Both the position numbers and the translations under genes were made by a program. This document shows positions 45,713 to 54,268 of a DNA stretch of 64,000 bases, piece after piece. Source of the DNA: an uncultured Bradyrhizobium sp. (GTDB taxonomy: Bacteria; Pseudomonadota; Alphaproteobacteria; Rhizobiales; Xanthobacteraceae). How positions within the stretch are numbered: position 1 is the first letter of the stretch; the number at the start of each line of letters is the position of its first letter. The notes under the pieces are model-generated. The model searched no databases and was not told where the DNA came from. It saw only the letters and a program-made list of their open reading frames with translations. Location of the stretch: contig NZ_CAKZJO010000102.1 of NCBI RefSeq assembly GCF_936943645.1, positions 1-64,000 of the forward strand. Direction: 5' to 3'.

Positions 45713-45761
45713 GCACACCGCCTGTCTTGTGGATGGCAGCTAGCCATCCCCGGCGGTGTGC
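45713..45761 (-). promoter_or_regulatory. Attenuator pause/antiterminator stem
   Basis: GCACACCGCC (45761-45752, minus strand) and GGCGGTGTGC (45722-45713) are perfect 10-bp partners, with a second 7-bp pair (GGATGGC, GCCATCC) nested within. The stem overlaps the end of the leader peptide, so the ribosome position decides which hairpins form. I could not work out the exact competing antiterminator. Confidence 0.75.
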
Positions 45762-45805
45762 CTGGGTACGACGGCGATAAGGAGTTTGGTAATAATGTTA
45801 CGCAT
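45740..45805 (-). CDS. ilv leader peptide
   Basis: A 21-codon peptide beginning MRNIITKLLIAVV and ending TAGDG, with eight Ile, Leu or Val codons in the first 13. It lies directly before a nested stem and an intrinsic terminator upstream of ilvB. Stalling at these codons when branched-chain tRNAs are uncharged would favour read-through. This is the classical mechanism for such operons, applied here by inference. Confidence 0.88.
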   Translation of the reverse strand: MRNIITKLLIAVVPRHTAGDG

Positions 45806-45965
45806 GGCAGGCGCTCGGCTTCCCAAAGGTTGCGCGAAACATAGCGGCCAAAGCCCGGATGTCAAGGCAATGCGGCCGTTCCCGCGCGATTTTGGCAGTG
45901 TAGCGGTGTTCCCCGGGTTCGGCGAGAGGTAAATTGGGGAACCCGGCCAGAAAAGCGCGCCGATC

Positions 45966-46127
45966 CGCCCGCCTGTCATTCCGGGCGATGCGAAGCATCG
46001 AGCCCGGTATCCAGAACCACAGGACGCGTTGGCTCCCGAGCTGATGGCCAAGAGCCGTCGCCACGCGGGCGCGCGGGGTTATGGATTCCGGGCTCGCGCT
46101 ACGCGCGCCCCGGAATGACGACGGACG
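45966..46127. repeat. REP-like interspersed element
   Basis: TGTCATTCCGGG (45974-45985) and CCCGGAATGAC (46109-46119) bracket a GC-rich interior with small hairpins. The core matches the palindrome at 13611-13640. It ends at the miaA 3' end, between convergent-free minus-strand transcripts. Confidence 0.8.
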
Positions 46128-46130
46128 TTG

Positions 46131-47087
46131 TCATCCCTGGTCCCGCGCCGCGCTGACGACCGCCGCGAGCCACCCCCTCGCCGCTTCCGGCTTCACCCAT
46201 TCGAACTCAGGCAACTGGTGCCGGAACCAGGTAAATTGCCGCTTGGCGTAGTGGCGCGTGTCGGCGCGGCCGATGGCGGCGGCCTCGTCCAGGCTCAGCT
46301 CCCCACGCAGATGCCGGATCAGCGCCGGCACGCCATGGGCCTTCATCGCCGGCAGCAGCGGATCGAGCTGTCGGGCGGCCAGCCGCTCAACCTCCCTCAA
46401 GGCACCCGCGCCCAGCATGGCATCGAAACGGGCATCGATCCGCGCATAAAGCTCCTCGCGGTCGGGCGCGAGAAACACCGCGCGAAAGCTGTCCTTGGGC
46501 AGCAGCGGCGGCTGACCCTCCCGATGCCAGTCGAGCAGCGAGCGGCCGGTCGCCTCGACCACTTCGAGCGCACGCGCGATCCGGGTGCGGTCACGCAGGT
46601 TCAGTCGGTCGGCGGCGCGGGAATCGCGACGTGCCAGTTCCGCATGCAGCGCCTCCGGGCCGTCCCGTTCCAGCCGCGCACGCACGTCCTCGCGCACCTC
46701 GGCAGGAATCGGCGGCACCACGGAAAGTCCCGCCGTCAGCGCCTTGAAATACAATCCGGTGCCGCCGATGAAGATCGGCAGGCGGCCTTCCGCCTTGGCC
46801 TCGTCGAGCGCCTTGGCCGCGTCAGCCACCCAGGCGCCGGCCGAGAAGTTCACGGCCGCATCGACATGGCCGTAGAGACGGTGCGGAGCGCGGGCTTCCT
46901 CGTCATGTGTCGGCCGTGCCGTGATGATGCGCAGATCACGGTAGACCTGCATGGAATCGGCATTGATGACGACGCCGCCCGCGCTGAGGGCCAGCTCGAG
47001 CGCCAGCGCCGACTTGCCGCTGGCGGTCGGGCCTGCGATAAGCACGGCCTCGCCAACAGGCCTTCTGCCGACTTGCCTCTCGCTCAC
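46131..47087 (-). CDS. miaA: tRNA dimethylallyltransferase
   Basis: A 318-residue enzyme that adds a dimethylallyl group to A37 of tRNAs reading UNN codons. It has the P-loop GPTASGKS (19-26), the DSMQVYRDL tRNA/PPi-binding motif, GGTGLYFKAL, and the C-terminal QFTWFRHQ. It uses a GTG start at 47087 with GAGG five bases upstream. The start is only 11 bases from the divergent serB start. Confidence 0.95.
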   Translation of the reverse strand: MSERQVGRRPVGEAVLIAGPTASGKSALALELALSAGGVVINADSMQVYRDLRIITARPTHDEEARAPHRLYGHVDAAVNFSAGAWVADAAKALDEAKAEGRLPIFIGGTGLYFKALTAGLSVVPPIPAEVREDVRARLERDGPEALHAELARRDSRAADRLNLRDRTRIARALEVVEATGRSLLDWHREGQPPLLPKDSFRAVFLAPDREELYARIDARFDAMLGAGALREVERLAARQLDPLLPAMKAHGVPALIRHLRGELSLDEAAAIGRADTRHYAKRQFTWFRHQLPEFEWVKPEAARGWLAAVVSAARDQG

Positions 47088-47098
47088 GAAAACCTCAA

Positions 47099-48004
47099 AT
47101 GTCCTTCGTCGCCACGCTGATCTGCAACCCCGACAATCCCGCGCTCGACTCCACCATCGTCGACGGCGCCCGCGCCGTGCTGCCGCAGGCCGCGCCCGCG
47201 CACTGGCTGTTCGACGGCGTCGCGGTCGATATCCCCTTCGGCGCCGACAATAGCCTCGAAGCCGACCGTCACGCCATCGAGCAGCGGCTGCGCGAGCTTC
47301 GCGGCGACCTGCCCGTCGACATCGTCGTGCAGCCTGCCGGCTTCAGGCGCAAGAAGCTTTTTCTCGCCGACATGGATTCGACCATGATCGGCCAGGAATG
47401 CATCGACGAGCTCGCCGACCTGGTCGGGATGAAGGCCCATGTCGCAGGCATCACCGAACGCGCCATGCGCGGCGAGATCGAGTTCGAGCCCGCGCTGCGC
47501 GAGCGCGTCGCGCTGCTGAAGGATTTGCCCGCCAGCGTGGTCGACGAGGTCCTGGCCAAGCGCATCACGCTGACCCCGGGCGGCAGCACACTGGTCGCGA
47601 CCATGCGCAAGCACGGCGCCTATACCTGCCTCGTCTCCGGCGGCTTCACGCTGTTCACCAGCGCGGTCGCCGCCAAGATCGGCTTCCAGGAGAACCGCGC
47701 CAACGAGCTCGTCGTGCGCGACGGCAAGTTCACCGGCGAGGTGAAGGAGCCGATCCTGGGACGGGCGGCGAAGCTTGCCACGCTGGTCGATCTGATGGAG
47801 TCGTTCGATCTCGACGACATCGACTCGGTCGTGGTCGGCGACGGCGCCAACGATCTCGCGATGATCCAGGCCGCGGGGCTGGGTGTGGCGTATCATGCCA
47901 AGCCGGCAGTGGCTGCGGCGGCGGCCGCACGGATCGACCACGGCGATCTCACCGCGCTGCTTTATGCGCAGGGCTATCGGCGGGACGAGTTCGTGGAGGG
48001 GTAG
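47099..48004 (+). CDS. serB: Phosphoserine phosphatase
   Basis: A 301-residue HAD-family phosphatase, last step of serine synthesis. The catalytic loop DMDSTMIGQE gives Asp91 and Asp93. Further motifs are SGGFTLF and the metal-binding GDGANDLAM near the end. An N-terminal ACT-like stretch of about 80 residues precedes the HAD domain. The ATG at 47099 lacks a Shine-Dalgarno, and upstream sequence codes for MiaA in the other direction. Confidence 0.94.
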   Translation: MSFVATLICNPDNPALDSTIVDGARAVLPQAAPAHWLFDGVAVDIPFGADNSLEADRHAIEQRLRELRGDLPVDIVVQPAGFRRKKLFLADMDSTMIGQECIDELADLVGMKAHVAGITERAMRGEIEFEPALRERVALLKDLPASVVDEVLAKRITLTPGGSTLVATMRKHGAYTCLVSGGFTLFTSAVAAKIGFQENRANELVVRDGKFTGEVKEPILGRAAKLATLVDLMESFDLDDIDSVVVGDGANDLAMIQAAGLGVAYHAKPAVAAAAAARIDHGDLTALLYAQGYRRDEFVEG

Positions 48005-48027
48005 TTTCAAGCTGCACATTCCGCAGC

Positions 48028-48120
48028 CGTAGGGTGGGCAAAGGCGCACTTGCGCCGTGCCCACCATCTCTCTCGATTAGCCAAAATGCGTGGGCACGCT
48101 TTCGCTTTGCCCACCCTACG
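48028..48120. repeat. Interspersed inverted repeat between convergent genes
   Basis: CGTAGGGTGGGCAAAG (48028-48043) and CTTTGCCCACCCTACG (48105-48120) are perfect 16-bp arms. The unit lies between the serB and degP 3' ends, so it may also act as a terminator. It is a further repeat type, different from the others in the window. Confidence 0.88.
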
Positions 48121-48135
48121 GGACCTATCGCGCGA

Positions 48136-49635
48136 CTACTGCACGCTCAGCGCGACGAACCGCAGCTCGCCGTCGGCGTTGGAGACCAGCAGCAGCACCG
48201 ACTTCTTGCCGTCCTTCTTGAGCTGGTCGACCCGCTTCTGGATATCGGCGCCGCTCGACACCGCCTCCTGCGCAACCTCGACGATGACGTCGCCGGCGGA
48301 GAGCCGCTTCTCGGCGGCGTCGGAATTGGCGTCGACATTGGTGACGACCACGCCCTTGACGCTCTCCTTGATCTTGTAGCGCGTGCGCAGATCCTTGTTC
48401 AGCGCGGCGAGATCGAGGCCGAGCGCCTTCTGCGTCACCGGCTTCTCCGGCGCCGGCCCCTCGGTCTTCGCCGCGGTCTGCACCTTGTCGGGATCCTGCA
48501 GGCGGCCGAGCGTGACCTTCTTGGTCTCTTCCTGGCCCTTGCGGATGATGACGACGTCGACCTCCTTGCCGACCGCGGTGTCGGCGACGACGCGGGACAG
48601 ATCCTTGGGATCCTTGACGTCCTTGCCGTCGAACTTGACGACGACGTCGCCGGGCTCGATGCCGGCCGGCTTGGCCGGCCCCTTGTCGTCGACGCCGGCA
48701 ACCAGCGCGCCGCGCGGCGGCTTGATGTTGAGGCTCTCGGCAATCTCGTCGGTCACGCTCTGGATGCGCACGCCGAGCCAGCCGCGGCGCAGCTCGCCGA
48801 ACTGACGGAGCTGGTCGACGACGCCCGCGACCGTCTTCGACGGCACGGCAAAGCCGATGCCGATCGAGCCGCCGGAGGGCGAGATGATCAGCGTGTTGAC
48901 GCCGATGACGTCGCCTTCGAGGTTGAACAGCGGGCCGCCGGAATTGCCGCGATTGATGGCGGCGTCGGTCTGGATGTAGCTGTCATAGGGACCCGAGGAG
49001 ATGTCGCGGTTCTTGGCCGAGACGATGCCGGCCGTCACCGTACCGCCCAGGCTGAACGGGTTGCCGATCGCGACCACCCAGTCGCCGAGTCGCAGCTTGT
49101 CGCTGTCGCCGAACTTCACCGCGACCAGCGGCTTGGTCGGCTTGAACTTCAGCACGGCAAGGTCGGTCTTCTTGTCGACGCCGACCAGCTCGGCCTTGAT
49201 CTTGGTGCCGTCGTTGAGGATGACGTTGATCTCGTCGGCGTCCGCGATGACGTGGTTGTTGGTGACGACGACGCCCGATGTGTCGATGATGAAACCGGAT
49301 CCGAGCGAATTGGTCTTGCGCGGCGGGTTGGCGGAGCCATCGCCGCCCTTGCTGCCACCGCCGGGACCCCTGCGGTTCTTGAAGAAGTCGTCGAAGAACT
49401 CCTCGAAGGGCGAGCCGGGCGGCAGTTGCGGCATGGTGTTGCTGCCGCCGCCCTTGGCGTCGACGGTCTGCGAGGTCGAGATGTTGACGACCGCGTCGAT
49501 CACCTTCTCGGCGACGTCGGCGATGCCCTCCGGCCCGCGCGCTTCCGCCGGCGTGCCGAACGCAGTGAAAGCACTGACGGCTAGCGCGGCCAGCCCTAAA
49601 CGCAAGCGGGTCGGGGCAATGGTGGCAGCGGTCAT
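48136..49635 (-). CDS. degP: Do-family periplasmic serine protease (DegP/MucD-like)
   Basis: A 499-residue HtrA-type protease. Signal peptide (LGLAALAVSAFTAFGTPAEA), then a trypsin-like domain with His128 (TNNHVIADADE), Asp158 (KKTDLAVLK) and Ser232 (NRGNSGGPL), and two PDZ domains (about 280-370 and 400-499). It degrades or refolds damaged envelope proteins. A Gly-rich loop (85-105) replaces the long LA loop of E. coli DegP. ATG 49635 has GGAG nearby. Last gene of the hflKC unit. Confidence 0.94.
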   Translation of the reverse strand: MTAATIAPTRLRLGLAALAVSAFTAFGTPAEARGPEGIADVAEKVIDAVVNISTSQTVDAKGGGSNTMPQLPPGSPFEEFFDDFFKNRRGPGGGSKGGDGSANPPRKTNSLGSGFIIDTSGVVVTNNHVIADADEINVILNDGTKIKAELVGVDKKTDLAVLKFKPTKPLVAVKFGDSDKLRLGDWVVAIGNPFSLGGTVTAGIVSAKNRDISSGPYDSYIQTDAAINRGNSGGPLFNLEGDVIGVNTLIISPSGGSIGIGFAVPSKTVAGVVDQLRQFGELRRGWLGVRIQSVTDEIAESLNIKPPRGALVAGVDDKGPAKPAGIEPGDVVVKFDGKDVKDPKDLSRVVADTAVGKEVDVVIIRKGQEETKKVTLGRLQDPDKVQTAAKTEGPAPEKPVTQKALGLDLAALNKDLRTRYKIKESVKGVVVTNVDANSDAAEKRLSAGDVIVEVAQEAVSSGADIQKRVDQLKKDGKKSVLLLVSNADGELRFVALSVQ

Positions 49636-49777
49636 TGGGTTCTCCAGAGAAAGGATTCGACGTCCAGACTGCGCTCGAACGGGGGGACGGCGCAAGCACG
49701 GAGCTTAACGGGCTTCAAGGCCCCGATAATACGGCGAAAACCGGTCTTTCGCCTTCACTTTGGCGTTGGCGCAAGAG

Positions 49778-49984
49778 CTAAACCGGGCGCCGCATCACCC
49801 AGATCAGGATCAGGCCGGCGACGGCTGAACCGATCCCGACCACCCGCAGGATATTGTCCGGCGTGGCGATGGCACTCTTCATGGCTTTGCGCATCCAGTT
49901 CGGACTGGCTGCGAACATCAAGCCTTCCAGCACGAACAGGATGCCCAGGCCGATGAGGAAGTCGGCGAACGCAATGGACCTCAT
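49778..49984 (-). CDS. DUF2065 small membrane protein
   Basis: A 68-residue inner-membrane protein of the DUF2065 (YjeT-like) family, with two spans (FADFLIGLGILFVLEGLMFAA and ILRVVGIGSAVAGLILIWVM). It is commonly found just after hflC in proteobacteria, as here. The role is unknown; the context suggests a link with the HflKC complex. Confidence 0.9.
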   Translation of the reverse strand: MRSIAFADFLIGLGILFVLEGLMFAASPNWMRKAMKSAIATPDNILRVVGIGSAVAGLILIWVMRRPV

Positions 49985-50057
49985 CGGATGGGAACCTCCC
50001 GTGGTGCTGTTTTCGTTTGGACGAAGGGGCGGCGAGATTCGCCGCCCCCTGTCTAGC

Positions 50058-50954
50058 TTACGGTTTTGCCGGCGTCTCGGTTGCCAGCTTGCCGGACGGG
50101 TTGCTGAAATACCGGAAGAAATCCGAGTCCGGCCGCAGCAGGAAGCGGGTGTCGTTCGACTTCAGCCCGTTCTCGTAGGCCGTCATCGACCGGTAGAACG
50201 CGAAGAAATCGGCGTCCTTGCCGTAGGCTTCCGCGAACAGGCGGTTGCGCTCGGCATCGCCCGCACCGCGGGTCTGCTCGGCCAGCGAGTTGGCTTCCGC
50301 GATGATCACGGTCGCCTCGCGGTCGGCCTTGGAGCGGATCTCCTGGGCCTTCTGACCACCCTGGGCGCGGAACTCGGCCGCCTCGCGTTCACGCTCGGTC
50401 TTCATGCGCAAGTAAACCGCCTGGCTGTTCTGCTCCGGCAGGTCGGCGCGGCGGATCCGGACGTCGACGACCTGGATACCGTAGCCGTCGGCCTCGCGGT
50501 CGAGTTGGTCGCGGATGCGCTGCATCAGCTTCTCGCGGTCGTCGCGCACCACGTTGATGAAGGTGACCTCGCCGAGCACACGGCGCAGCGCCGCGTTCAG
50601 GAGCGTGGTGAGCTGGATGTTCGCAGCCTGGATCGAGCCGACGCTCTGATAGAAGCGCAGCGCGTCCTTGATGCGGTACCGCGCGAAGGCGTCGACCACG
50701 AGCCGCTTCTGGTCGGAGGCGATCGCTTCCTGCGACGGGTTCTCGAGGTCGAGAATCCGCTTGTCGATGTTGATCACCGAATTCCACGGCGCCTTGAAGT
50801 GCAGGCCGGGCGCGGTGACGACGTCGACGGGACGACCGAACTGCAGCACGATGGTCTGCTCGGTCTGCGCAACCGTGAACAGCGACATGTAGCCGACGAC
50901 CACGACGAGCAGGAGGCCCATCAGCGTGACGATACCTGTGACCGGAGACCTCAT
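50058..50954 (-). CDS. hflC: HflC, SPFH-domain regulator of FtsH protease
   Basis: A 298-residue protein with one N-terminal span (SPVTGIVTLMGLLLVVVVGYMSLFTV) and an SPFH/band 7 domain (VDAFARYRIKDALRFYQSVGS) ending in a charged coiled coil (RMKTEREREAAEFRAQGGQKAQEI). It forms, with HflK, the periplasmic cage around FtsH. It overlaps hflK by four bases (50951-50954). Confidence 0.95.
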   Translation of the reverse strand: MRSPVTGIVTLMGLLLVVVVGYMSLFTVAQTEQTIVLQFGRPVDVVTAPGLHFKAPWNSVINIDKRILDLENPSQEAIASDQKRLVVDAFARYRIKDALRFYQSVGSIQAANIQLTTLLNAALRRVLGEVTFINVVRDDREKLMQRIRDQLDREADGYGIQVVDVRIRRADLPEQNSQAVYLRMKTEREREAAEFRAQGGQKAQEIRSKADREATVIIAEANSLAEQTRGAGDAERNRLFAEAYGKDADFFAFYRSMTAYENGLKSNDTRFLLRPDSDFFRYFSNPSGKLATETPAKP

Positions 50955-52087
50955 CGGTTGCCTCCGCTCGAGGGCTGCCCGGTGGTAGGCGGCCGCTTGG
51001 TGGTCAATTCGCCCAGCGGCAGATAGGGCACGATGCCCTGGCCCGAGGCGCCGCCGTCATAGACGAGCTTGTCGGCGCCGCCGAGCACGCGCTCCATCGT
51101 CTCCAGATAGATCCGTTCACGCGTCACGTCGGGCGCCTTCTTGTATTCCTCGTAGACCTTGAGGAAGCGCGCGCTCTGGCCCTTGGCCTCGGCGACCGCC
51201 TGCTCCTTGTAGCCTTCCGCATCCTGCTGAATCTTGGCGGCGCGACCGCGTGCCTGCGGCACCACCTGGTTGGCGTAGGTCTGCGCTTCGTTCTGCAACT
51301 GCTCGAGGTTGGCGCGCGCCGCCTGGACGTCGCGGAACGCGTCGATCACCTGCGCCGGCGGATCGACCTTCTGCATCTGCACCTGGGTGATCTGGATGCC
51401 CGCGCCGTAGCTGTCCAGCGTCTTCTGGATCAATTCCTGCACGCCTTGCTCGGTGACGTTGCGCGCACCGGTCAGGATCGGCTGAATCTGCGAACGGCCG
51501 ATCACCTCGCGCATCGCGCTCTCGGCGACCGCCTTCACGGTGCCCTCAGGGTTCTGGATGTTGAAGAGGAAGTCGCCGACGCCATCAGGCTTGATGCGCC
51601 AGAGCACGGTGAAATCGACGTCGACAATGTTCTCGTCGCCGGTCAGCATCAGGCTCTCTTCCGGCACGTCACGAATGGAGCGGCCGCGGCGCGCCGGATC
51701 GTCGATCAGCGTCATGCCGATGGAGATGGTGTTGACGCGCAGCGCCTTCGGCAGCAGCACCGTCTCGATCGGATAGGGCAGATGATAGTTCAGGCCCGGC
51801 TGCACGGTGCGGACATGCTTGCCGAAGCGCAGCACGACGCCGAGCTCTTCGGACTGCACGCGGAAGAAGCCCGACAGCAGCCAGAACGCGACGATCAGCA
51901 GCACGATCAGCGTGATGCCGATGCCGGAGAAATAGCCGCCCGGCATGATCTGCTGGAGCCGATCCTGGCCACGCCGCAGAAGGTCTTCCAGATCCGGCGG
52001 CCTCGGCCCGACCGGTTGCGGGCCTGAGCCCCATGGTCCCTTTGGACCCGAGCCCCATGGGCCACCGCCCTGATTCTTCCACGGCAT
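50951..52087 (-). CDS. hflK: HflK, SPFH-domain regulator of FtsH protease
   Basis: A 378-residue partner of HflC. A Gly/Pro-rich cytosolic N-terminus (KNQGGGPWGSGPKGPWGSGPQ) precedes one span (ITLIVLLIVAFWLLSGFF), then the SPFH domain (LTGDENIVDVDFTVLWRIK) and a long coiled coil. It ends in a tail that may hold the HflC-contact. First of the hflK-hflC pair. The start at 52087 follows the folA gene by 153 bases. Confidence 0.95.
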   Translation of the reverse strand: MPWKNQGGGPWGSGPKGPWGSGPQPVGPRPPDLEDLLRRGQDRLQQIMPGGYFSGIGITLIVLLIVAFWLLSGFFRVQSEELGVVLRFGKHVRTVQPGLNYHLPYPIETVLLPKALRVNTISIGMTLIDDPARRGRSIRDVPEESLMLTGDENIVDVDFTVLWRIKPDGVGDFLFNIQNPEGTVKAVAESAMREVIGRSQIQPILTGARNVTEQGVQELIQKTLDSYGAGIQITQVQMQKVDPPAQVIDAFRDVQAARANLEQLQNEAQTYANQVVPQARGRAAKIQQDAEGYKEQAVAEAKGQSARFLKVYEEYKKAPDVTRERIYLETMERVLGGADKLVYDGGASGQGIVPYLPLGELTTKRPPTTGQPSSGGNR

Positions 52088-52240
52088 TCGACGCTCTCCT
52101 CGGCAGGGTGGAATTGCCCCCGCCCGCTTTGTCCGGATCGGCTTTATAGGGGACAGGCAGGTCCCTTACAACGCGGCCTTCACCGTCTTCCGAGCTATGC
52201 TCGGGCACGAAAAAGTCAATGTAAACATTGGCGAAAGCGG

Positions 52241-52753
52241 TTAATGGCCGCGCCGCCGACGATATGTCACATAGGAGTAGTCGGCGCTGTCGTCGGGGCC
52301 GGCAGGATGGCGGATACGTTCAACCTCGTCCCACGCCGCCCTGTCGATGTCGAAATGCGTGTCGCCTTCGGGCCGCGCATGCACTTCGGTGATCTCGAGG
52401 CGATCGGCGCGATCGAGCCATTGCCGGAAGATCTCGGCGCCGCCGATCACCGCGATCTCAGTGACCGAACGCCGCAGGGCATCGCCGCGCGCAACCGCCT
52501 CCGCATCCGCCGCCGACGTCGTGACGATGGCGCCGTTGGCGCGATAGTCCGCATCACGCGTGATCACGATGTTGGTGCGGTTCGGCAGCGGCCGGCGCGG
52601 CAGGGATTCGAAGGTTTTGCGTCCCATGATCACGGGCTTGCCGATGGTCAGCGCCTTGAAGCGCGCCATGTCGGCCTTCAACCGCCACGGCATGGCATTG
52701 CCGGCGCCGATGACGCCGTTCTCCGCGATCGCAACGACGAAAACGATGTCCAT
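52241..52753 (-). CDS. folA: Dihydrofolate reductase
   Basis: A 170-residue DHFR (NADPH reduction of dihydrofolate). It has VVAIAENGVIGAGNAMPWRLKADM at the start, the active-site Asp in LKADMARFK, GRKTFESLPRRPLPNRTNIV, and IAVIGGAEIFRQWL. It starts at 52753 in a TGATG overlap with the acetyltransferase stop. It pairs metabolically with thyA upstream: ThyA makes the dihydrofolate that this enzyme recycles. Confidence 0.96.
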   Translation of the reverse strand: MDIVFVVAIAENGVIGAGNAMPWRLKADMARFKALTIGKPVIMGRKTFESLPRRPLPNRTNIVITRDADYRANGAIVTTSAADAEAVARGDALRRSVTEIAVIGGAEIFRQWLDRADRLEITEVHARPEGDTHFDIDRAAWDEVERIRHPAGPDDSADYSYVTYRRRRGH

Positions 52754-53238
52754 CAGGATGCGCTCCCCGCAAGCCGCGTCAGCGCCGGGCCGGTGACGCG
52801 GCACAGCGTCCAGTCGTCCATCATGACGGCACCAAGCGATTTGTAGAAGGCGATCGACGGCGCGTTCCAGTCGAGCACCGCCCATTGCAGGCGCGCCCAG
52901 CCGTTGTCGACGCATTCCTTGGCGAGATAGACCAGCAGCGCCTTGCCGAGGCCCCTGCCCCGATGCGACGGCCGCACATAGAGGTCTTCGAGGTAGATGC
53001 CGTGACGGCCGCTGAAGGTGGAGAAATTCACGAACCAGACCGCGAAGCCGGCGGCCTCCCCGTTCCATTCGGCGATCGCGCAATAGAGCCGCGGCCTTTC
53101 GCCGAACAGTGCGTCGGCGATGTCAGCCTCGGTCGCCTCCACCTCATGCGAGAGCTTTTCGTAGTCGGCGAGTTCGCGGATGAAGGACAGAACGAGCCCG
53201 GCTTCTCCGGGCTGCGCGCGGCGGATGTTGAGCGACAT
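52753..53238 (-). CDS. GNAT-family N-acetyltransferase
   Basis: A 161-residue acetyltransferase of the diamine (SAT-like) subgroup: LYVRPSHRGRGLGKALL is the acetyl-CoA loop, with WNAPSIAFYKSLGA near the end. The substrate is uncertain. I set the start at 53238 (MSLNIRRAQ), because the preceding in-frame sequence is the 45-bp interspersed repeat. It sits between thyA and folA, an insertion into a common pair, and overlaps folA by one base. Confidence 0.9.
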   Translation of the reverse strand: MSLNIRRAQPGEAGLVLSFIRELADYEKLSHEVEATEADIADALFGERPRLYCAIAEWNGEAAGFAVWFVNFSTFSGRHGIYLEDLYVRPSHRGRGLGKALLVYLAKECVDNGWARLQWAVLDWNAPSIAFYKSLGAVMMDDWTLCRVTGPALTRLAGSAS

Positions 53239-53256
53239 CGGTCTATTCTTTTTTGC

Positions 53257-53301
53257 GCATGATCTTATCGGAAAACCGCTGCGCACTTTTCCGGATCATG
53301 C
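53257..53301. repeat. 45-bp interspersed hairpin repeat, copy 2
   Basis: Identical at 42 of 45 positions to 38399-38443, differing at offsets 11, 12 and 25. It fills the gap between the thyA stop and the acetyltransferase start, with a GC stem that could slow or end transcription. Confidence 0.9.
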
Positions 53302-53302
53302 G

Positions 53303-54097
53303 CTAGACCGCGACTTCCGCCTTGATGTGCGGATGCGGGTCGTAGCCGACGAGCTCGAAATCCTCAAAGCGGAAGGAGAAGATGTCCTTCACGTCGGGGT
53401 TGATGCGCATCACGGGCAGCGCCCGCGGTGCGCGCGAGAGCTGCAGCCGCGCCTGCTCGATATGGTTGGAATAGAGATGAGCGTCGCCGAACGAATGCAC
53501 GAAGTCGCCGGGCTTCAGGCCCGTGACCTGTGCCACCATCATGGTGAGCAGCGCGTAGGAGGCGATGTTGAAGGGCACGCCGAGGAAGACGTCGGCCGAG
53601 CGCTGGTAGAGCTGGCACGACAGCTTGCCGTTGGCGACGTAGAACTGGAACAGCAGATGGCACGGCGGCAGCGCCATCTTGTCCACGTCCGCTGGATTCC
53701 AGGCCGTCACGATCAGCCGACGCGAATCCGGGGTACGCTTGATCATGTCGATGACCTTCGCGATCTGATCGATGCTGCCGCCGTCGGGCGTTGGCCAGGA
53801 GCGCCATTGATGGCCGTACACGGGGCCGAGATCGCCGTTGGCGTCCGCCCACTCGTCCCAGATGGTGACGCCGTTGTCCTTCAGATATTTGATGTTGGTG
53901 TCGCCCTTCAGGAACCACAACAGCTCATGCACGATCGCCTTCAGCGGCAGCCGCTTGGTGGTCAGCATCGGGAAGCCGGCCGACAGATTGAAGCGCATCT
54001 GATGGCCGAATACCGAGAATGTACCGGTGCCGGTGCGGTCGGTCTTCTCGACGCCGTCTGAAAGAATCCGCTCGAGCAGGTCCTGATACTGGTGCAT
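53303..54097 (-). CDS. thyA: Thymidylate synthase (ThyA type)
   Basis: A 264-residue enzyme making dTMP from dUMP with methylenetetrahydrofolate. The catalytic Cys146 is in ALPPCHLLFQFY, with RTGTGTFSVFG (21-31) and the dUMP/folate residues in SYALLTMMVAQVTGL and HLYSNH. The length is exactly that of E. coli ThyA (264). First gene of the thyA-GNAT-folA-hflK-hflC-DUF2065-degP series. Confidence 0.97.
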   Translation of the reverse strand: MHQYQDLLERILSDGVEKTDRTGTGTFSVFGHQMRFNLSAGFPMLTTKRLPLKAIVHELLWFLKGDTNIKYLKDNGVTIWDEWADANGDLGPVYGHQWRSWPTPDGGSIDQIAKVIDMIKRTPDSRRLIVTAWNPADVDKMALPPCHLLFQFYVANGKLSCQLYQRSADVFLGVPFNIASYALLTMMVAQVTGLKPGDFVHSFGDAHLYSNHIEQARLQLSRAPRALPVMRINPDVKDIFSFRFEDFELVGYDPHPHIKAEVAV

Positions 54098-54268
54098 GTG
54101 CGACTTGAGCCTTTGGGGAAGCGGCGAACTTAGCGGCCACCCCCGCGCTGCGACAGCGGCGATTCGCTGTCCGAACCGATTATACCCGGAAAAATGAGTG
54201 ATCTCCGCGCAAACGACAAGGGGCGGAACTCGACGTTCCGCCCCCGCCTATCGGCTTGAAAGTGCAGC

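Noticed and set aside
43204..45780. 858-codon plus-strand frame opposite ilvH and ilvB
   Set aside because: Antisense shadow; ilvB and ilvH are unmistakable.
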